The position numbers were made by a program, and so were the translations under genes. Positions 10,401 through 20,349 of a stretch of DNA of 50,078 nt are shown here, piece after piece. Within the stretch, counting starts at the first letter, position 1. Every line of letters begins with the position of its first letter. The notes under the pieces were generated by a model that searched no databases, was not told where the DNA came from, and was given only the letters and a program-made list of their open reading frames with translations. Location: assembly GCF_019733355.1 (NCBI RefSeq), contig NZ_JAIHLQ010000045.1, positions 1-50,078 of the forward strand. The letters run 5' to 3'. This DNA is from Pseudomonas baetica. GTDB lineage: Bacteria > Pseudomonadota > Gammaproteobacteria > Pseudomonadales > Pseudomonadaceae.

Positions 10401-10801
10401 AGGCGTCGGATCTGGCGGGGCGAGTCACGTTGATCACCGATTACCTGCCGGATGAGGAGTCTCTGGCCTGGCTGGGAATGGCCGATGCCATCGTGTTCCC
10501 GTATCAGCATACCCAGGAGTCTTCGAGTGCTGCCGTACGCTGGGGCCTGAGTACCGGTCGTCCGATATTTTGCACCCCATTGGCCATCTTCGAAGACGTG
10601 GCGGAGGCCGTGACCTTCCTCCCAGGCACTGATAGCCAATCGATGGCAGATGGCTTGCGTAAAAATCTTGACGCCGGCCCGCAGGCGCTGCAGGGGGATT
10701 GGATCCGCAACCACGGGTGGTCGGCCGTTTCGGCCCGTCTACGTAACGTTTTAATCGCCCTCTCTGCCGAAAGTATTAAAACTTTAATGGTCAGAAAGTA
10801 A
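7424..10801 (+). CDS. Three-domain GT4 glycosyltransferase (putative O-antigen polymerising enzyme)
   Basis: This 1125-residue protein consists of three consecutive GT-B/GT4 units. Unit 1 (about 1-360) has TLLFVGRIMPHKNQLALVEA and EX7E in EGFGMPLIEAM. Unit 2 (about 375-735) starts at VDYRIEGPFDSTYSLALVNR and has EGFGLPLAEAM. Unit 3 (about 745-1115) starts at GSVTTWNSACGIATYSSKLL and has a more degenerate acidic motif around TQESSSAAVRWGL. Multi-domain GT4 enzymes such as E. coli WbdA build the repeat unit of ABC-transporter-dependent O-antigens, so a D-rhamnan polymerase role is plausible. Unit 1 is clearly paralogous to the separate GT at 16363-17460. The ATG follows a weak AGG. Base composition is more GC-rich than the secretion genes upstream. 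Linkage specificity cannot be read from sequence. Confidence 0.9.
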   Translation: MQNEAKVTIHQFAISVSHGDGISNGMMLTRKLLRLAGVKSDIYCIQPSEQMAGDVLCIDDYLPGSADALLVHHGIGNPVESWLRDLPERKFMVFHNITPGELFPADHVIQPMLAHGWEQVDSWQHWLAGSIADSQQNLQELLKRGYDEHKVTEIPLLVDLERIEPHAVQRHDTPRPFTLLFVGRIMPHKNQLALVEAFAHLLRSAQVPLQLYLVGGFTVADYKDKIQARIRELGIEAFVNLTGKVDDETLNALYCRSDLFVSLSKHEGFGMPLIEAMAHGLPVLAYDAPDSNVVHTLGNAGLLLDNAEPHEVAATIAQIMENPALRRSMKRYGIERMDEFGYQRLYDRLSAFLAKFEIVLPSHTFPVAAPKATVDYRIEGPFDSTYSLALVNRELAKAIAEHGHKVALRATEGPGPIPVDQTFLLDNPDCAALHARAEQPANTVMRLMYPPRVTDMQGDLNVMSCYGWEESCLPQDYCHDFNHQTHLVTSMSSWVTTTLRDNGVTVPLATVGLGADHILKADIDFDSLPAMPQVTSERLKLLHVSSCFPRKGVDVLLKAYGQAFTAEHAVVLIIKTFPNPHHNIQQQLTDWRAEFPSAPAVELIEQDLPDSALRALYTLSDALVAPSRGEGFGLPLAEAMLHRLPVIVTGQGGQTDFCTEQTAWLIDYRYERARTHLKASASVWFEPSSEHLAGLLGEFYQAWSKGELNKLTAERVEAADTLIRSRFTWSHVAKASIEAIAEAKRQPLLKKAPRLGSVTTWNSACGIATYSSKLLEPAFGLECHVFANDDAALISADQGNIERCWSAGDFDPLDRLKEAIERSGVDTLLLQFNFSFFGLQAFASLLDWAHSHGIRTLVVFHSTADVQHGDKLKSLSDMRESLAGSERLLVHSVGDLNRLKGFGLSHNLLLFPHGVIDTPAPAPGPRQNAANLKGKTIIASYGFLLPHKGMPELIEAFALLAKNDDALHLLLVNAEYPVPASAELAETCRQRIQASDLAGRVTLITDYLPDEESLAWLGMADAIVFPYQHTQESSSAAVRWGLSTGRPIFCTPLAIFEDVAEAVTFLPGTDSQSMADGLRKNLDAGPQALQGDWIRNHGWSAVSARLRNVLIALSAESIKTLMVRK

Positions 10802-11096
10802 CCAAATATTTTAATTTTTTATCAGAAAGTTCCTACAGATATGATGAAAAAGAAGGCATTCAGCTATTGTTCCGCCGCTAATTTGGCATGTATGATCGCC
10901 CGGCAATTGCCAGTTATCACTCTGAAGGACTTAATAAAAGTCCCGGAAAAATAACTGGTACAGGGTCAGTGAAAGCTGATTTCCCATAAAGGGGGCCACG
11001 GCCTACCGGGACGTGGCAACAGGCTGGGGCCGACGGGCTCTCATCCGAACGGAAGCCTGGATGTCGATATCGACTCATATTGGAGATGAAAACGTA
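10802..11096 (+). promoter_or_regulatory. Leader region of the DUF4214 surface protein: candidate promoter and folded 5' UTR
   Basis: No gene lies in these 295 bases. TTGCCA and TTAATA are 18 bases apart around 10908-10937 and could be a sigma-70 promoter. Downstream, GCCACG (10995-11000) pairs with CGTGGC (11012-11017), GCCT (11001-11004) can pair with AGGC (11021-11024), and GTCGATATCGAC (11063-11074) is a perfect 12-base palindrome. GGAG at 11082-11085 is the ribosome-binding site. A long structured leader is common in abundant surface-layer transcripts, where it stabilises the mRNA. Its presence here is inferred only from the pairings. Confidence 0.4.
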
Positions 11097-12902
11097 ATGG
11101 CTATTACTTCTGCACAAGTTCAACAGCTGTATGTCGCTTACCTTGGCCGTGCCGCTGACAAAGCCGGCCTGGACTACTGGATGGCTGAGCTGAATTCTGT
11201 TCCAGCTACCCTGACTCTGGAAAACCTGCGCGCTAACTTCGTAAACGAGCAGCCTGAGTACACCGCAGCATACGCCGGCCTGACCCGCTCAGAAACCGTA
11301 TCCAAAATTTACCTGCAACTGTTCGGCCACTCGGCTGATGCAGCTGGCTTGGCTTACTGGACCACCGGTGGCGGCGCTACTGTAAATGCCGACCAACTGC
11401 TGCAAGCTTTCGTGAACGGCGCTTCTGCTGCCGACGCTAAAGTTGTAGCTAACAAGGTTTTGGTTGCCGAAGTTTACACCTCTGCCGCTGGCGCCAACTA
11501 CACCCAAGCAGACGCTGCTTCTATCATCTCCAAAGTTGATGGCACTTCTGCTTCCGTGACTACTGCTCTTGGTCATCTGAGTGATGGCTCGCTGGGCGGC
11601 ATCGCTACCCCTGAAGGCGTTGCCACTCTGAAAGCAGCCGCTATCGCTGACGCGGCCGTAACTTCTTACGAAACTTCGAAAGTCGCCGCCCTGAAAGCCT
11701 TGAACGACAAAGTGGTTGCTCTGAATGCAACTCACACCGCTGTTCTGACTGATATCACTGACGGTGTTGATGCTGGCACCGTAGCCGGCGACTCTTACAG
11801 CGAAGTGGCAGTAGCAATCGGTAACGCCTCCCTTCTGCGTGACAACATCTCGCTGTCTTCGACTGCCCAACTGGAACTGAACGGCAAAGTTGCTGTTGAT
11901 GCTCTTAGCGTACAGCGCGCTGCTTTGGTAGCTGACAGCGCTACTGCAGTTACTGATATCAATGCCTACAACGCTGCTGTAACTGCAAACGACGCTTTGA
12001 CCGCTCCTACTGTGGCAAAAATTGATACTGATACTGGCGCTCTGCAAGGTATCATTGACGCCAATGGCGTTAACTCCGATGCATTCGTTGCTGCTAGCGA
12101 TGCTTTCGTTGTTGCTGGTGGTTCTGCGATCGCTGATGCTGATGCTCTGTTCACTGCTATCAAAACCGCTGACGCAACTACTCTGGCTAAGATCGATGCT
12201 GCCTTCAACACTGGCGTTTTCGCTCAAACGTACGCTAACGTCAAAGCTGACGGCGTAGCTCAAGCTGCCAAAGATGCTGCTCAAGCTAAAGTTGATGCTG
12301 CAGAAGTCAAAGTTGGTGTTGCTTACGTCAATGCTTCTGAAGCAAGCGCTGCTGCTACCAAGCTGGTTGCTGACGCTAAAGCTGCTGATGCCTTGGTTGC
12401 TGAAGCCAAAGCTGAGACTACCGCACACGACGCAGTGAAAGCTGTTGCTGATGATGCTCATACTGCAGTTGGCGATCTGACCTACGCGGTAGACGTTACG
12501 GCTAAAGCCGGTGCGTTGGCTGTGGCTGGTGACGACACTAAAGCAGACCTGTTCTACTTCACTAACACCACTCACGTAAATGACTTCGAGATGACCGGCT
12601 TCAACAAAGGTGATGCTATCTATGTTGGCGAAGGCTACACCTTGGCTACTGGTGTAACTACCGCCGCTGGTGTTGAAGGCTTCTACGTTGGTACCAACAC
12701 TGCTATTAAAGAAGTGTTCTTCACTCAAAACGCTACCACTGGCGTAGTGAGTGCAGTGATCGAAGGCAATGCTGTAGGCCACACAGCTGGCACTGGTGTC
12801 ACTGACAACATTACCGTGATCACCCTGGCAGGTGTCACTTCGCTGTCCGACGTTAGCTTCGCTAACGGCGTTATCACTAGCAACCACGTAGCTGTTGCCT
12901 AA
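11097..12902 (+). CDS. DUF4214 surface protein, likely type I-secreted (S-layer-like candidate)
   Basis: A 601-residue acidic, Ala/Thr/Val/Asp-rich protein with no signal peptide. Two DUF4214 units open it: QLYVAYLGRAADKAGLDYW (about 8-60) and KIYLQLFGHSADAAGLAYW (about 64-130). A long, mainly helical Ala-rich middle follows (about 190-490), then a beta-rich C-terminal part with ADLFYF and VNDFEMTGFNKGDAIYVG, ending in hydrophobic HVAVA. This suits an uncleaved C-terminal type I secretion signal. No GGxGxDxUx RTX nonapeptides are present. The ATG at 11097 is preferred over one 84 bases upstream because GGAG lies 11 bases before it and the protein then begins in the domain. Alanine is mostly GCT and valine often GTT, the bias of highly expressed Pseudomonas genes, unlike the neighbours. 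The N-terminal layout recalls Caulobacter RsaA, whose N-terminus binds O-antigen. The S-layer role is inference. Confidence 0.85.
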   Translation: MAITSAQVQQLYVAYLGRAADKAGLDYWMAELNSVPATLTLENLRANFVNEQPEYTAAYAGLTRSETVSKIYLQLFGHSADAAGLAYWTTGGGATVNADQLLQAFVNGASAADAKVVANKVLVAEVYTSAAGANYTQADAASIISKVDGTSASVTTALGHLSDGSLGGIATPEGVATLKAAAIADAAVTSYETSKVAALKALNDKVVALNATHTAVLTDITDGVDAGTVAGDSYSEVAVAIGNASLLRDNISLSSTAQLELNGKVAVDALSVQRAALVADSATAVTDINAYNAAVTANDALTAPTVAKIDTDTGALQGIIDANGVNSDAFVAASDAFVVAGGSAIADADALFTAIKTADATTLAKIDAAFNTGVFAQTYANVKADGVAQAAKDAAQAKVDAAEVKVGVAYVNASEASAAATKLVADAKAADALVAEAKAETTAHDAVKAVADDAHTAVGDLTYAVDVTAKAGALAVAGDDTKADLFYFTNTTHVNDFEMTGFNKGDAIYVGEGYTLATGVTTAAGVEGFYVGTNTAIKEVFFTQNATTGVVSAVIEGNAVGHTAGTGVTDNITVITLAGVTSLSDVSFANGVITSNHVAVA

Positions 12903-12929
12903 TCGCAATTAGCTAAACGGTTGCTTAAG

Positions 12930-12992
12930 TCACAGGCCCTCGGGCCTGTGACCAAGTGAAAAAAACCCGCCCCTTAAAAGGCGGGTTTTTTT
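12930..12992 (+). terminator. Double hairpin terminator after the DUF4214 protein
   Basis: A perfect palindrome, TCACAGGCCC/GGGCCTGTGA (12930-12951), is followed by a second stem, AACCCGCC/GGCGGGTT, with a T7 run (12961-12992). Two strong hairpins in tandem suit an abundant transcript that must not run into wzm, which begins 52 bases later. Confidence 0.9.
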
Positions 12993-13044
12993 ATAGCCGG
13001 AGAGTGCGTATCCTCTGGCCCTTTCTTCTGTACCGGATGGCCTG

Positions 13045-13821
13045 ATGAACTGGAATCTGATTCTCAACTTCACTCGCCAGGATCTGATCGACAGGCATTC
13101 TGCTTCCATGCTCGGCGCGGCCTGGACCTTCATCCTGCCGCTGATCAACATCCTTATTTTTACATTGGTGTTTTCCAGCATCATGGGCATGCGCTTGGGC
13201 GGGTTGGGTCAAGACCTGGGGCCTTGGGGCTATAGCGTCTATCTGGTCAGTGGTCTGCTGGCCTGGAACTGTTTCGCTGCCACGCTGACGCGCATCACTC
13301 AGGTCTTTCACGAAAAAGCCCACCTGATAGGCAAAGTACGGATGTCGCTGTGGTCGCTGCCTTTATATGTAGTGCTGAGCGAAACCGTGCACTACCTGAT
13401 CGCCACCGGCTTCTTCATGATTTTCTTGCTCGCCATCGGCTTTAACTTCACCTGGAGTTTGCTGTGGTGGATCCCGATTTTCCTGTGTCAGCAATTGTTG
13501 GCCTACGCGCTGGGCATCACCTGCGCGATCCTTTCTGTGTTCATGCGTGACATCAAGGAAGTGGTCGGCGTGGTCGTCCAGTTCTGGTTCTGGCTGACGC
13601 CGATCGTGTATGTCGCCAACATCCTGCCGGGCTTCATCCAGCACCTGGTCGCGCTTAACCCGTTCTACCATCTGGTGCTCGCGTACCGCGCAGCCCTCAT
13701 TACCGGGCAAATGCCCAATCTGTTTGCGATCGGTATGTTGACGGTGTTCTCGCTGGGCTTGCTGGCCGTTTCGATCTGGGTCGGCAAGCGTCTTGAGCGT
13801 GATATACGCGACTTCCTGTAA
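13045..13821 (+). CDS. wzm: O-antigen ABC transporter permease Wzm
   Basis: A 258-residue ABC-2 permease with six hydrophobic segments. It has the N-terminal amphipathic RQDLIDRHSASMLGAAW motif typical of Wzm/TagG proteins and a final cytoplasmic KRLERDIRDFL. Wzm and Wzt together export lipid-linked, fully polymerised O-polysaccharide across the inner membrane. Its ATPase partner wzt is on the opposite strand 5 kb away (18922-20160), although the two are usually adjacent. An MBOAT gene follows after 72 bases, so modification enzymes share its transcript. Confidence 0.93.
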   Translation: MNWNLILNFTRQDLIDRHSASMLGAAWTFILPLINILIFTLVFSSIMGMRLGGLGQDLGPWGYSVYLVSGLLAWNCFAATLTRITQVFHEKAHLIGKVRMSLWSLPLYVVLSETVHYLIATGFFMIFLLAIGFNFTWSLLWWIPIFLCQQLLAYALGITCAILSVFMRDIKEVVGVVVQFWFWLTPIVYVANILPGFIQHLVALNPFYHLVLAYRAALITGQMPNLFAIGMLTVFSLGLLAVSIWVGKRLERDIRDFL

Positions 13822-13893
13822 CCGCAACGACTTCGAAAACTGCAGCGGGCGCCTTGCCCGCTGTGCGTGCCAGCACTTCACCAAGTAGCCCTA

Positions 13894-15297
13894 ATGATCT
13901 TCAGTTCGTATGAATTCCTGCTGCTGTTTTTTCCGGCGGTTTACGGTCTGTTTCTGCTGTTGCGGCGTTTTCGTCTCGAGCAGCCGGCATTGGCAATGTT
14001 GGTCATTTCCTCGCTGGTGTTTTATGGCATGTGGAGCTGGCGCTACCTGGGGTTGTTGCTGGGGCTGATTGTCATCAATTACCTGCTGGGCCTGCAGCAG
14101 GTGAAAACCCGCCGCAAGTTTTGGCTGGTAGTGGCCGTGGTGTTCAACCTGGCGGTGCTTGCGTACTTCAAGTACGCGGGGTTCTTCTTCTCTTTTTTAC
14201 CGTCCTCCGCCAGCTGGCACATCATTTTGCCGCTCGGCATTTCCTTTTTTACCTTCCAGAAAATCGCCTGGCACATGGACCTGTACCGCCGCCGCCTGCC
14301 GGACACTGGCACTGTGCTCGAGTACAGCTTCTTCGTGTGTTTTTTCCCGCAGCTGATCGCTGGCCCCATTGTTCACGCTCGTACCCTTTTCCCGCAGATT
14401 GCCGCGGGCTGGTTCAATCGGCCGCTGACCTGGCAGCTGGGTATTTCACTGCTCACCGTGGGGCTGATGAAGAAGGTGTTGCTGGCTGATCCGCTGGCAC
14501 CCGGCGTCGCCGCGCTGTTCGATCAGGCTCAGGCGGGGGGCGCGTTGCCGGGGCCGAGTGTGCTGCTGGCCGGGTTGAGTTACGGCCTTCAACTGTATTT
14601 CGATTTCTCCGGCTATGCGGACATGGCCATTGGCTTGGGCCTGATGTTCGGCATCAAGCTGCCGGCGAACTTCCGCTCTCCTTATAAGAGCGCCTCGATC
14701 ATCGAGTTCTGGCGTCGCTGGCACATCACGTTGTCGCATTTCCTGCGTGACTATCTGTACATCACGCTGGGCGGCAATCGGCGTGGGCGCCTGATGGCCA
14801 ACAGCAACCTGATGATCACCATGCTGTTAGGCGGGCTTTGGCACGGTGCGGGTTGGCAGTTCATTCTGTGGGGCGGTGTGCATGGGTTGTTGCTGGTCAT
14901 CAACCACTATTGGCGTGATCTGAGTGCTTGGCGATTGCCTCGGTCGGTGGCTGTGCCTCTGACTTTGCTCGTGGTCATGCTGGCCTGGATTCCGTTCCGC
15001 GCGGATTCGCTAACGACCAGCCTGCATATGTTCGAGGGCCTGACAGACTGGCGCTGGACCTGGTCATTCAGCTTTTCTGTACTCCTCTCCGAACTGATGA
15101 CGATGCGCGTTGATAAAAGCCTGCCAGTGGTCTGCGCTTTGCTGTTGGTGGTGGCGTTGATCGCGCCGAACAGTCGTCTGTTGTGCTTGCGTCTGGGGCC
15201 TCTTGGGCGCGGTCTGCTGGTTGGGGGCGGATTTTTTATGGTCCTCAAGGCGCTGGCTGGCGAGCCAGACAGGGCCTTTTTGTACTTTAACTTTTGA
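13894..15297 (+). CDS. MBOAT-family O-acyltransferase (AlgI-like)
   Basis: This 467-residue polytopic membrane protein probably moves acyl (usually acetyl) groups across the inner membrane for polysaccharide O-acylation. About ten hydrophobic segments are visible. The PHA-specific MBOAT core is clear: FYFDFSGYADMAIGLGLMFG-like residues around 235-255, FWRRWHITLSHFLRDYLYI, and the presumed active histidine in GGLWHGAGWQFILWG. The start at 13894 (MIFSSYEFLLLFFP) matches the usual AlgI-type N-terminus; an upstream in-frame ATG at 13867 adds nine atypical residues. The next gene, an SGNH-like protein, begins 5 bases after the stop. The pair resembles AlgI with AlgJ/AlgX. The substrate is not shown; the O-antigen of this locus is the obvious candidate. 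Confidence 0.9.
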   Translation: MIFSSYEFLLLFFPAVYGLFLLLRRFRLEQPALAMLVISSLVFYGMWSWRYLGLLLGLIVINYLLGLQQVKTRRKFWLVVAVVFNLAVLAYFKYAGFFFSFLPSSASWHIILPLGISFFTFQKIAWHMDLYRRRLPDTGTVLEYSFFVCFFPQLIAGPIVHARTLFPQIAAGWFNRPLTWQLGISLLTVGLMKKVLLADPLAPGVAALFDQAQAGGALPGPSVLLAGLSYGLQLYFDFSGYADMAIGLGLMFGIKLPANFRSPYKSASIIEFWRRWHITLSHFLRDYLYITLGGNRRGRLMANSNLMITMLLGGLWHGAGWQFILWGGVHGLLLVINHYWRDLSAWRLPRSVAVPLTLLVVMLAWIPFRADSLTTSLHMFEGLTDWRWTWSFSFSVLLSELMTMRVDKSLPVVCALLLVVALIAPNSRLLCLRLGPLGRGLLVGGGFFMVLKALAGEPDRAFLYFNF

Positions 15298-15302
15298 GTT
15301 CG

Positions 15303-16298
15303 ATGATGAAGCAGACATTACGTTCGAACACATTTTTATGCGGCATGCTGGCGGGAGTGGCGCTGGTGACCGGTCTGTGGCTTGTTCTGCTGTGGGGACA
15401 GGTGTGCCGCCCTGTGCCGACAACACAATGGGTTGAGAAAGCCTACAACTACAAGTTGGGTTTAGCGCAGGCCATTCAGACGCCAAAGCTGGTCTTAGTG
15501 GGTGGTTCATCTGCGATGTTTGGCCTGGACTCTAAGCAGTTGGAGCAGGCACTCGGGCGCCCTGTGATCAACCTTGGGGTCAATGCGGGGATCAAGTCGC
15601 CGTACATTCAGAGTTATGCCCGCCAGGCCATCAAGCCTGGCGACTGGGTATTGATGCCCGTGGAATACCCGCTATTCCACGATCGCAACACGATCAATTT
15701 CTCCTTTATCGACTATTGGTGGAGTCATCCAGGGTTCCGCAATCTGGACGTCACAGCGATACAGCTGGCTCAAGTGGTATGGCTGACGCCATTGTCCAGG
15801 GTGCTCAGCGGCTACCGCGGCTTGCCCGCTGACTTTGCGGTGAGTGGCTTATACGGCCCACAGAATCTTGATAGTCACGGTGATCAACTGCACAGCGATG
15901 GCAGTTTGCAGCAGATCTGGATGCGCGAAGCTGTCGAGCGCTCAGGGACTGAGACCTACGGCGCTCAGGCACACGCCTGGAATGAAAATTGGGATAGCTG
16001 GAAAGCGTTGGTCGATGAAGTGTCAGCGGCGGGTGGCTGTGCGCTGTTCATTGCGCCCCCCATGCTTGATCGAGCGGGCTATCACCATGGTAAGGAAGGG
16101 CGCTATTACGCGCAGCTACCCGCCCAGGCTCGTGCCCATGGTTTGAACTACGCGGGTAACCCGTTTGAGTCGATGTACTCGATCGAGAATTTTTTCGACA
16201 CCAACTACCACCTCAATGCATCCGCTCGTGAGGCCTATACCCGGCAGATCATCGAGCTGGTCAAGCCTGAGTTTGCCTCCTGTAAGGCAAAGAGCTGA
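15303..16298 (+). CDS. SGNH/AlgJ-like membrane-anchored acyltransferase partner
   Basis: This 331-residue protein has one N-terminal transmembrane helix (about 10-32) and a periplasmic SGNH-hydrolase-like domain. Block I is LVLVGGSSAMFGLDS with the candidate nucleophile serine, INLGVNAG supplies the next block, and the C-terminal D-x-x-H region is FFDTNYHLNASARE. Such proteins accept acyl groups delivered by an MBOAT partner and place them on a polysaccharide in the periplasm. The ATG at 15303 is chosen. The start is immediately downstream of the MBOAT stop, with only weak GAG upstream, suggesting coupled translation. The domain identity is moderately clear from the motifs; the acceptor is inferred. 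Confidence 0.75.
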   Translation: MMKQTLRSNTFLCGMLAGVALVTGLWLVLLWGQVCRPVPTTQWVEKAYNYKLGLAQAIQTPKLVLVGGSSAMFGLDSKQLEQALGRPVINLGVNAGIKSPYIQSYARQAIKPGDWVLMPVEYPLFHDRNTINFSFIDYWWSHPGFRNLDVTAIQLAQVVWLTPLSRVLSGYRGLPADFAVSGLYGPQNLDSHGDQLHSDGSLQQIWMREAVERSGTETYGAQAHAWNENWDSWKALVDEVSAAGGCALFIAPPMLDRAGYHHGKEGRYYAQLPAQARAHGLNYAGNPFESMYSIENFFDTNYHLNASAREAYTRQIIELVKPEFASCKAKS

Positions 16299-16362
16299 CA
16301 GGGCAGCCGCAGGTTATGCGGCTACAGACAGCTCCTGTTCCAAGAGGGGGTGGGGGCCAGGT

Positions 16363-17456
16363 TTAGGCTTTGACGGTCGGTATGAAGTCGAACTGATCAA
16401 GCCAGACCGCGAGTGCCTTGCGCAGATTCTGACGTTCATAGCGCTGCAAGTTTTGCAGGCCCGCCGTAATTAAAGCCTCCCTCAGACCTGGCTCGGTATT
16501 GAGGAGATGGCTGGCTAGCGCAAATTCGACAGGGTCGTCGTTTCCCAATAGCAAACCACCTTCACCGAGTGTGTCGGGGATATTGGAATGCGCCTGGGCG
16601 ATCACAGGTAACGAGGAATAGTTGGCTTCCAGTAATGGCATGCAGAAGCCTTCGTGTGCGCTTGCACACCAGTACTGATGAGCGTTCTCGTACAACCAGC
16701 GCAACTCGGGTTCCGAGCACTTTCCTACCAGTAGGACTTCCTTCTGCAAGCCCAGCTTCAAGATGTGTTGTTGCAAGCCCCGCGCATAGTCTTCGCTGGT
16801 GGTGTCGCCAACCAGGATCAGTCGTTGCGCTGGCTGAGGAGTCTGCTGCTGATATCGCAATAAGTGATAAAAAGCCTCGATCAGCAGATATTGGCGTTTA
16901 TTTTCGGCCAGTCGCCCAACGCCAAGGTAATAGCGGGTGTTCTCAGAGTGCTTGGCAATGAATTTAGGGGGACTCTTGAGCCCCTCCAATCGACGAGTAT
17001 CCACCAGTAACGGGAGAGTTTCACTGCGTAAATAACCAGCCTCCTCTAACTCGCGTTGATTGAGCGGCGAGTCGGCCAAAGCATGAACGAATTCGCTGCG
17101 CCATTCTTTGAGCTGTACCAGACCCAATTCGGCATAGCGGCGCAAAACGCTGGACTCTGGGAAAAACTCGGGAGGGGTGATGTTGTGGTAAACCATTGCT
17201 TTGGGGCAGCGTTGCTCAAACAACCAGGCGCCATGGTCGTGCCCCATGGAATGGTGATACAGCATCAGGGCACACTCATGCGCTCGGAACATACTCGCAG
17301 GCAGTACTTCCCCAACGAGGGCATCGGGGATCGAGAAGCTGTAGATGTCAGACTCATACCCCAGATCACGCAACAGACTACGGGTAAATATCAGCCCGTT
17401 GGTGACACCGTCCCCTGCCGCAACGCTCGGGGCAAATTGATCAACACGTACGTTGT

Positions 17457-17460
<4 letters not shown>
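16363..17460 (-). CDS. GT4 glycosyltransferase, paralogue of unit 1 of the 1125-residue enzyme
   Basis: A 365-residue single-unit GT-B enzyme. Motifs in order are GDGVTNGLIFTRSLL, VYHNITPPEFFP, a donor-site start at YYLGVGRLAENKRQYLLIEA, and EX7E in EGFCMPLLEANY. Equivalent positions in the N-terminal third of the large enzyme at 7424 read GDGISNGMMLTRKLL and VFHNITPGELFP, so the two share ancestry. It is the last gene of the minus-strand O-antigen operon, and its start overlaps the methyltransferase stop by four bases (ATGA). It may add a cap or side residue before methylation. A role like PA5455-PA5457 next to the P. aeruginosa locus is possible but not proven. Confidence 0.88.
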
Positions 17461-18921
<1,461 letters not shown>

Positions 18922-18938
<17 letters not shown>

Positions 18939-20160
18939 TACGTAACGTTCCATTGAAAGTATCAGGTTGTGCCGGGATTTCTTGTAGCGTGGGAGTCAAA
19001 TCGCAGATACCGCCAAAGAAAGAACCATTTATCCCTGCTACTTCGAAGCCAATGGCATTGTCGTGCCAGTGGTAGCAGTTGTTGGTGTGATCGGCGCCAT
19101 CATGCAGTGCGAGGGTAATTGTATATTTGCCGGGCGCCAGTCGCATGGAGAAGCTATAGCGCAAATTTTTGCGCTCACCGCTCAGCATTGCAATCGGGTA
19201 GTTCAAGTAATGGCTGTTAGTGCCGAAAATATCCTGCCCAAAACGGTCGCGAATCATCAGCCCCAGCGAGACATCCGCGAGATCCTGTTGCGCCGCGATG
19301 GTGACATCCAGCATTGCGGTGTCGCCGCTGGAAAGGATTGTACTTTTTGATCCTGCCCCGGCAAAAACGATTTGCTCAAGAATTGCCTGCCGCGATCCAT
19401 AGCCACTTTCTACGACGGGAGCGCGTTCGCTGTAATCCTCGTCATCGGCACCCAATAGTTGGTTGTAGACGTTAACCGCATTCTCGGGATAGTCATTGGC
19501 GACGATTTTTCCTTCGCTGAGCACGATGGCGCGATCGCAGATCATTTTGACGGCGTTCAGGTCATGGGATACGAAAATGATCGAACCACCCTTGGCGCGA
19601 AACTCCTTGATGCGGCGCATGCACTTTTGTTGAAAGTGACCGTCCCCCACCGACAATGCCTCATCGATCAAGAAGGTATCCGGATCGGCATGAATGGCGA
19701 TGGAGAACGCAAGGCGCATGCTCATGCCCGAGGAGTAGGTACGGATCGGCTCGTGAATGAAGGCACCCAGTTCGGAGAAATCGACGATAGATTGTCGACG
19801 CTCTTCGATTTGTTGACGTGTCATGCCCAGCAGCAGGCCATTACCCACAATGTTTTGTGAACCACTCAGGTTTGGATCGAAGCCGGTCCCCAGTTCCAGC
19901 AAGCCGGTGACTCGACCGGTGATCTTGATTTGGCCAGAATCGGGAAGCAGAACGCCGTTCAGCATTTTCAGAAGGGTGGATTTGCCCGCACCGTTGCGAC
20001 CCAGTATCCCCAAGGTTTCACCACTGGCGACACTGAACGTGATGTTGTCCAAGGCTCTGTGATGGCGATGGAAACTGCGTCGCAGGACGATTTCTTTCAG
20101 CCGGTGCCAAGGTCTACTGTAGAGCTTGAACTCTTTGCAGACGTTTTCCACTTCAAGCAT
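18922..20160 (-). CDS. wzt: O-antigen ABC transporter ATPase Wzt with C-terminal carbohydrate-binding domain
   Basis: A 412-residue protein. The nucleotide-binding domain (about 1-235) has Walker A LGRNGAGKST, signature TYSSGMSMRLAFS and Walker B FLIDEALSVGD. Residues about 265-400 form the extra Wzt C-terminal beta-sandwich (LADVSLGLMIRDRFGQDIFG, YTITLALHDG). In E. coli O9a this domain recognises the capped non-reducing end. Its presence predicts that this O-antigen is capped, in line with the overlapping methyltransferase gene. The start is set at ATG 20160 (MLEVENVCKEF), with AAGAG upstream. The in-frame extension to 20274 encodes residues that look non-coding. The permease wzm is on the other strand at 13045. 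Confidence 0.94.
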
Positions 20161-20349
20161 GGGTGCAACTCTTAAGTTGGTGTGGCATTTTCGGAATGAA
20201 TACCCGCCCCTCATTGAGGAGATGTAGATGTGAATCAGGCGGCGGAGCCTAACATGAGTGACTTTCAGGAGCATTTACTGCGTGGTGAAGAGCGCCTTCA
20301 GCCTCATTTAAAACGTACGCGCTCAAGTTGCTCCGGTGGCCTGAAGATT

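Noticed and set aside
11289..12908. A 539-codon open frame opposite the DUF4214 protein
   Set aside because: It is a Ser/Val-rich antisense shadow produced by the strong GCT/GTT codon bias of the plus-strand gene. It has no domain and no ribosome-binding site.
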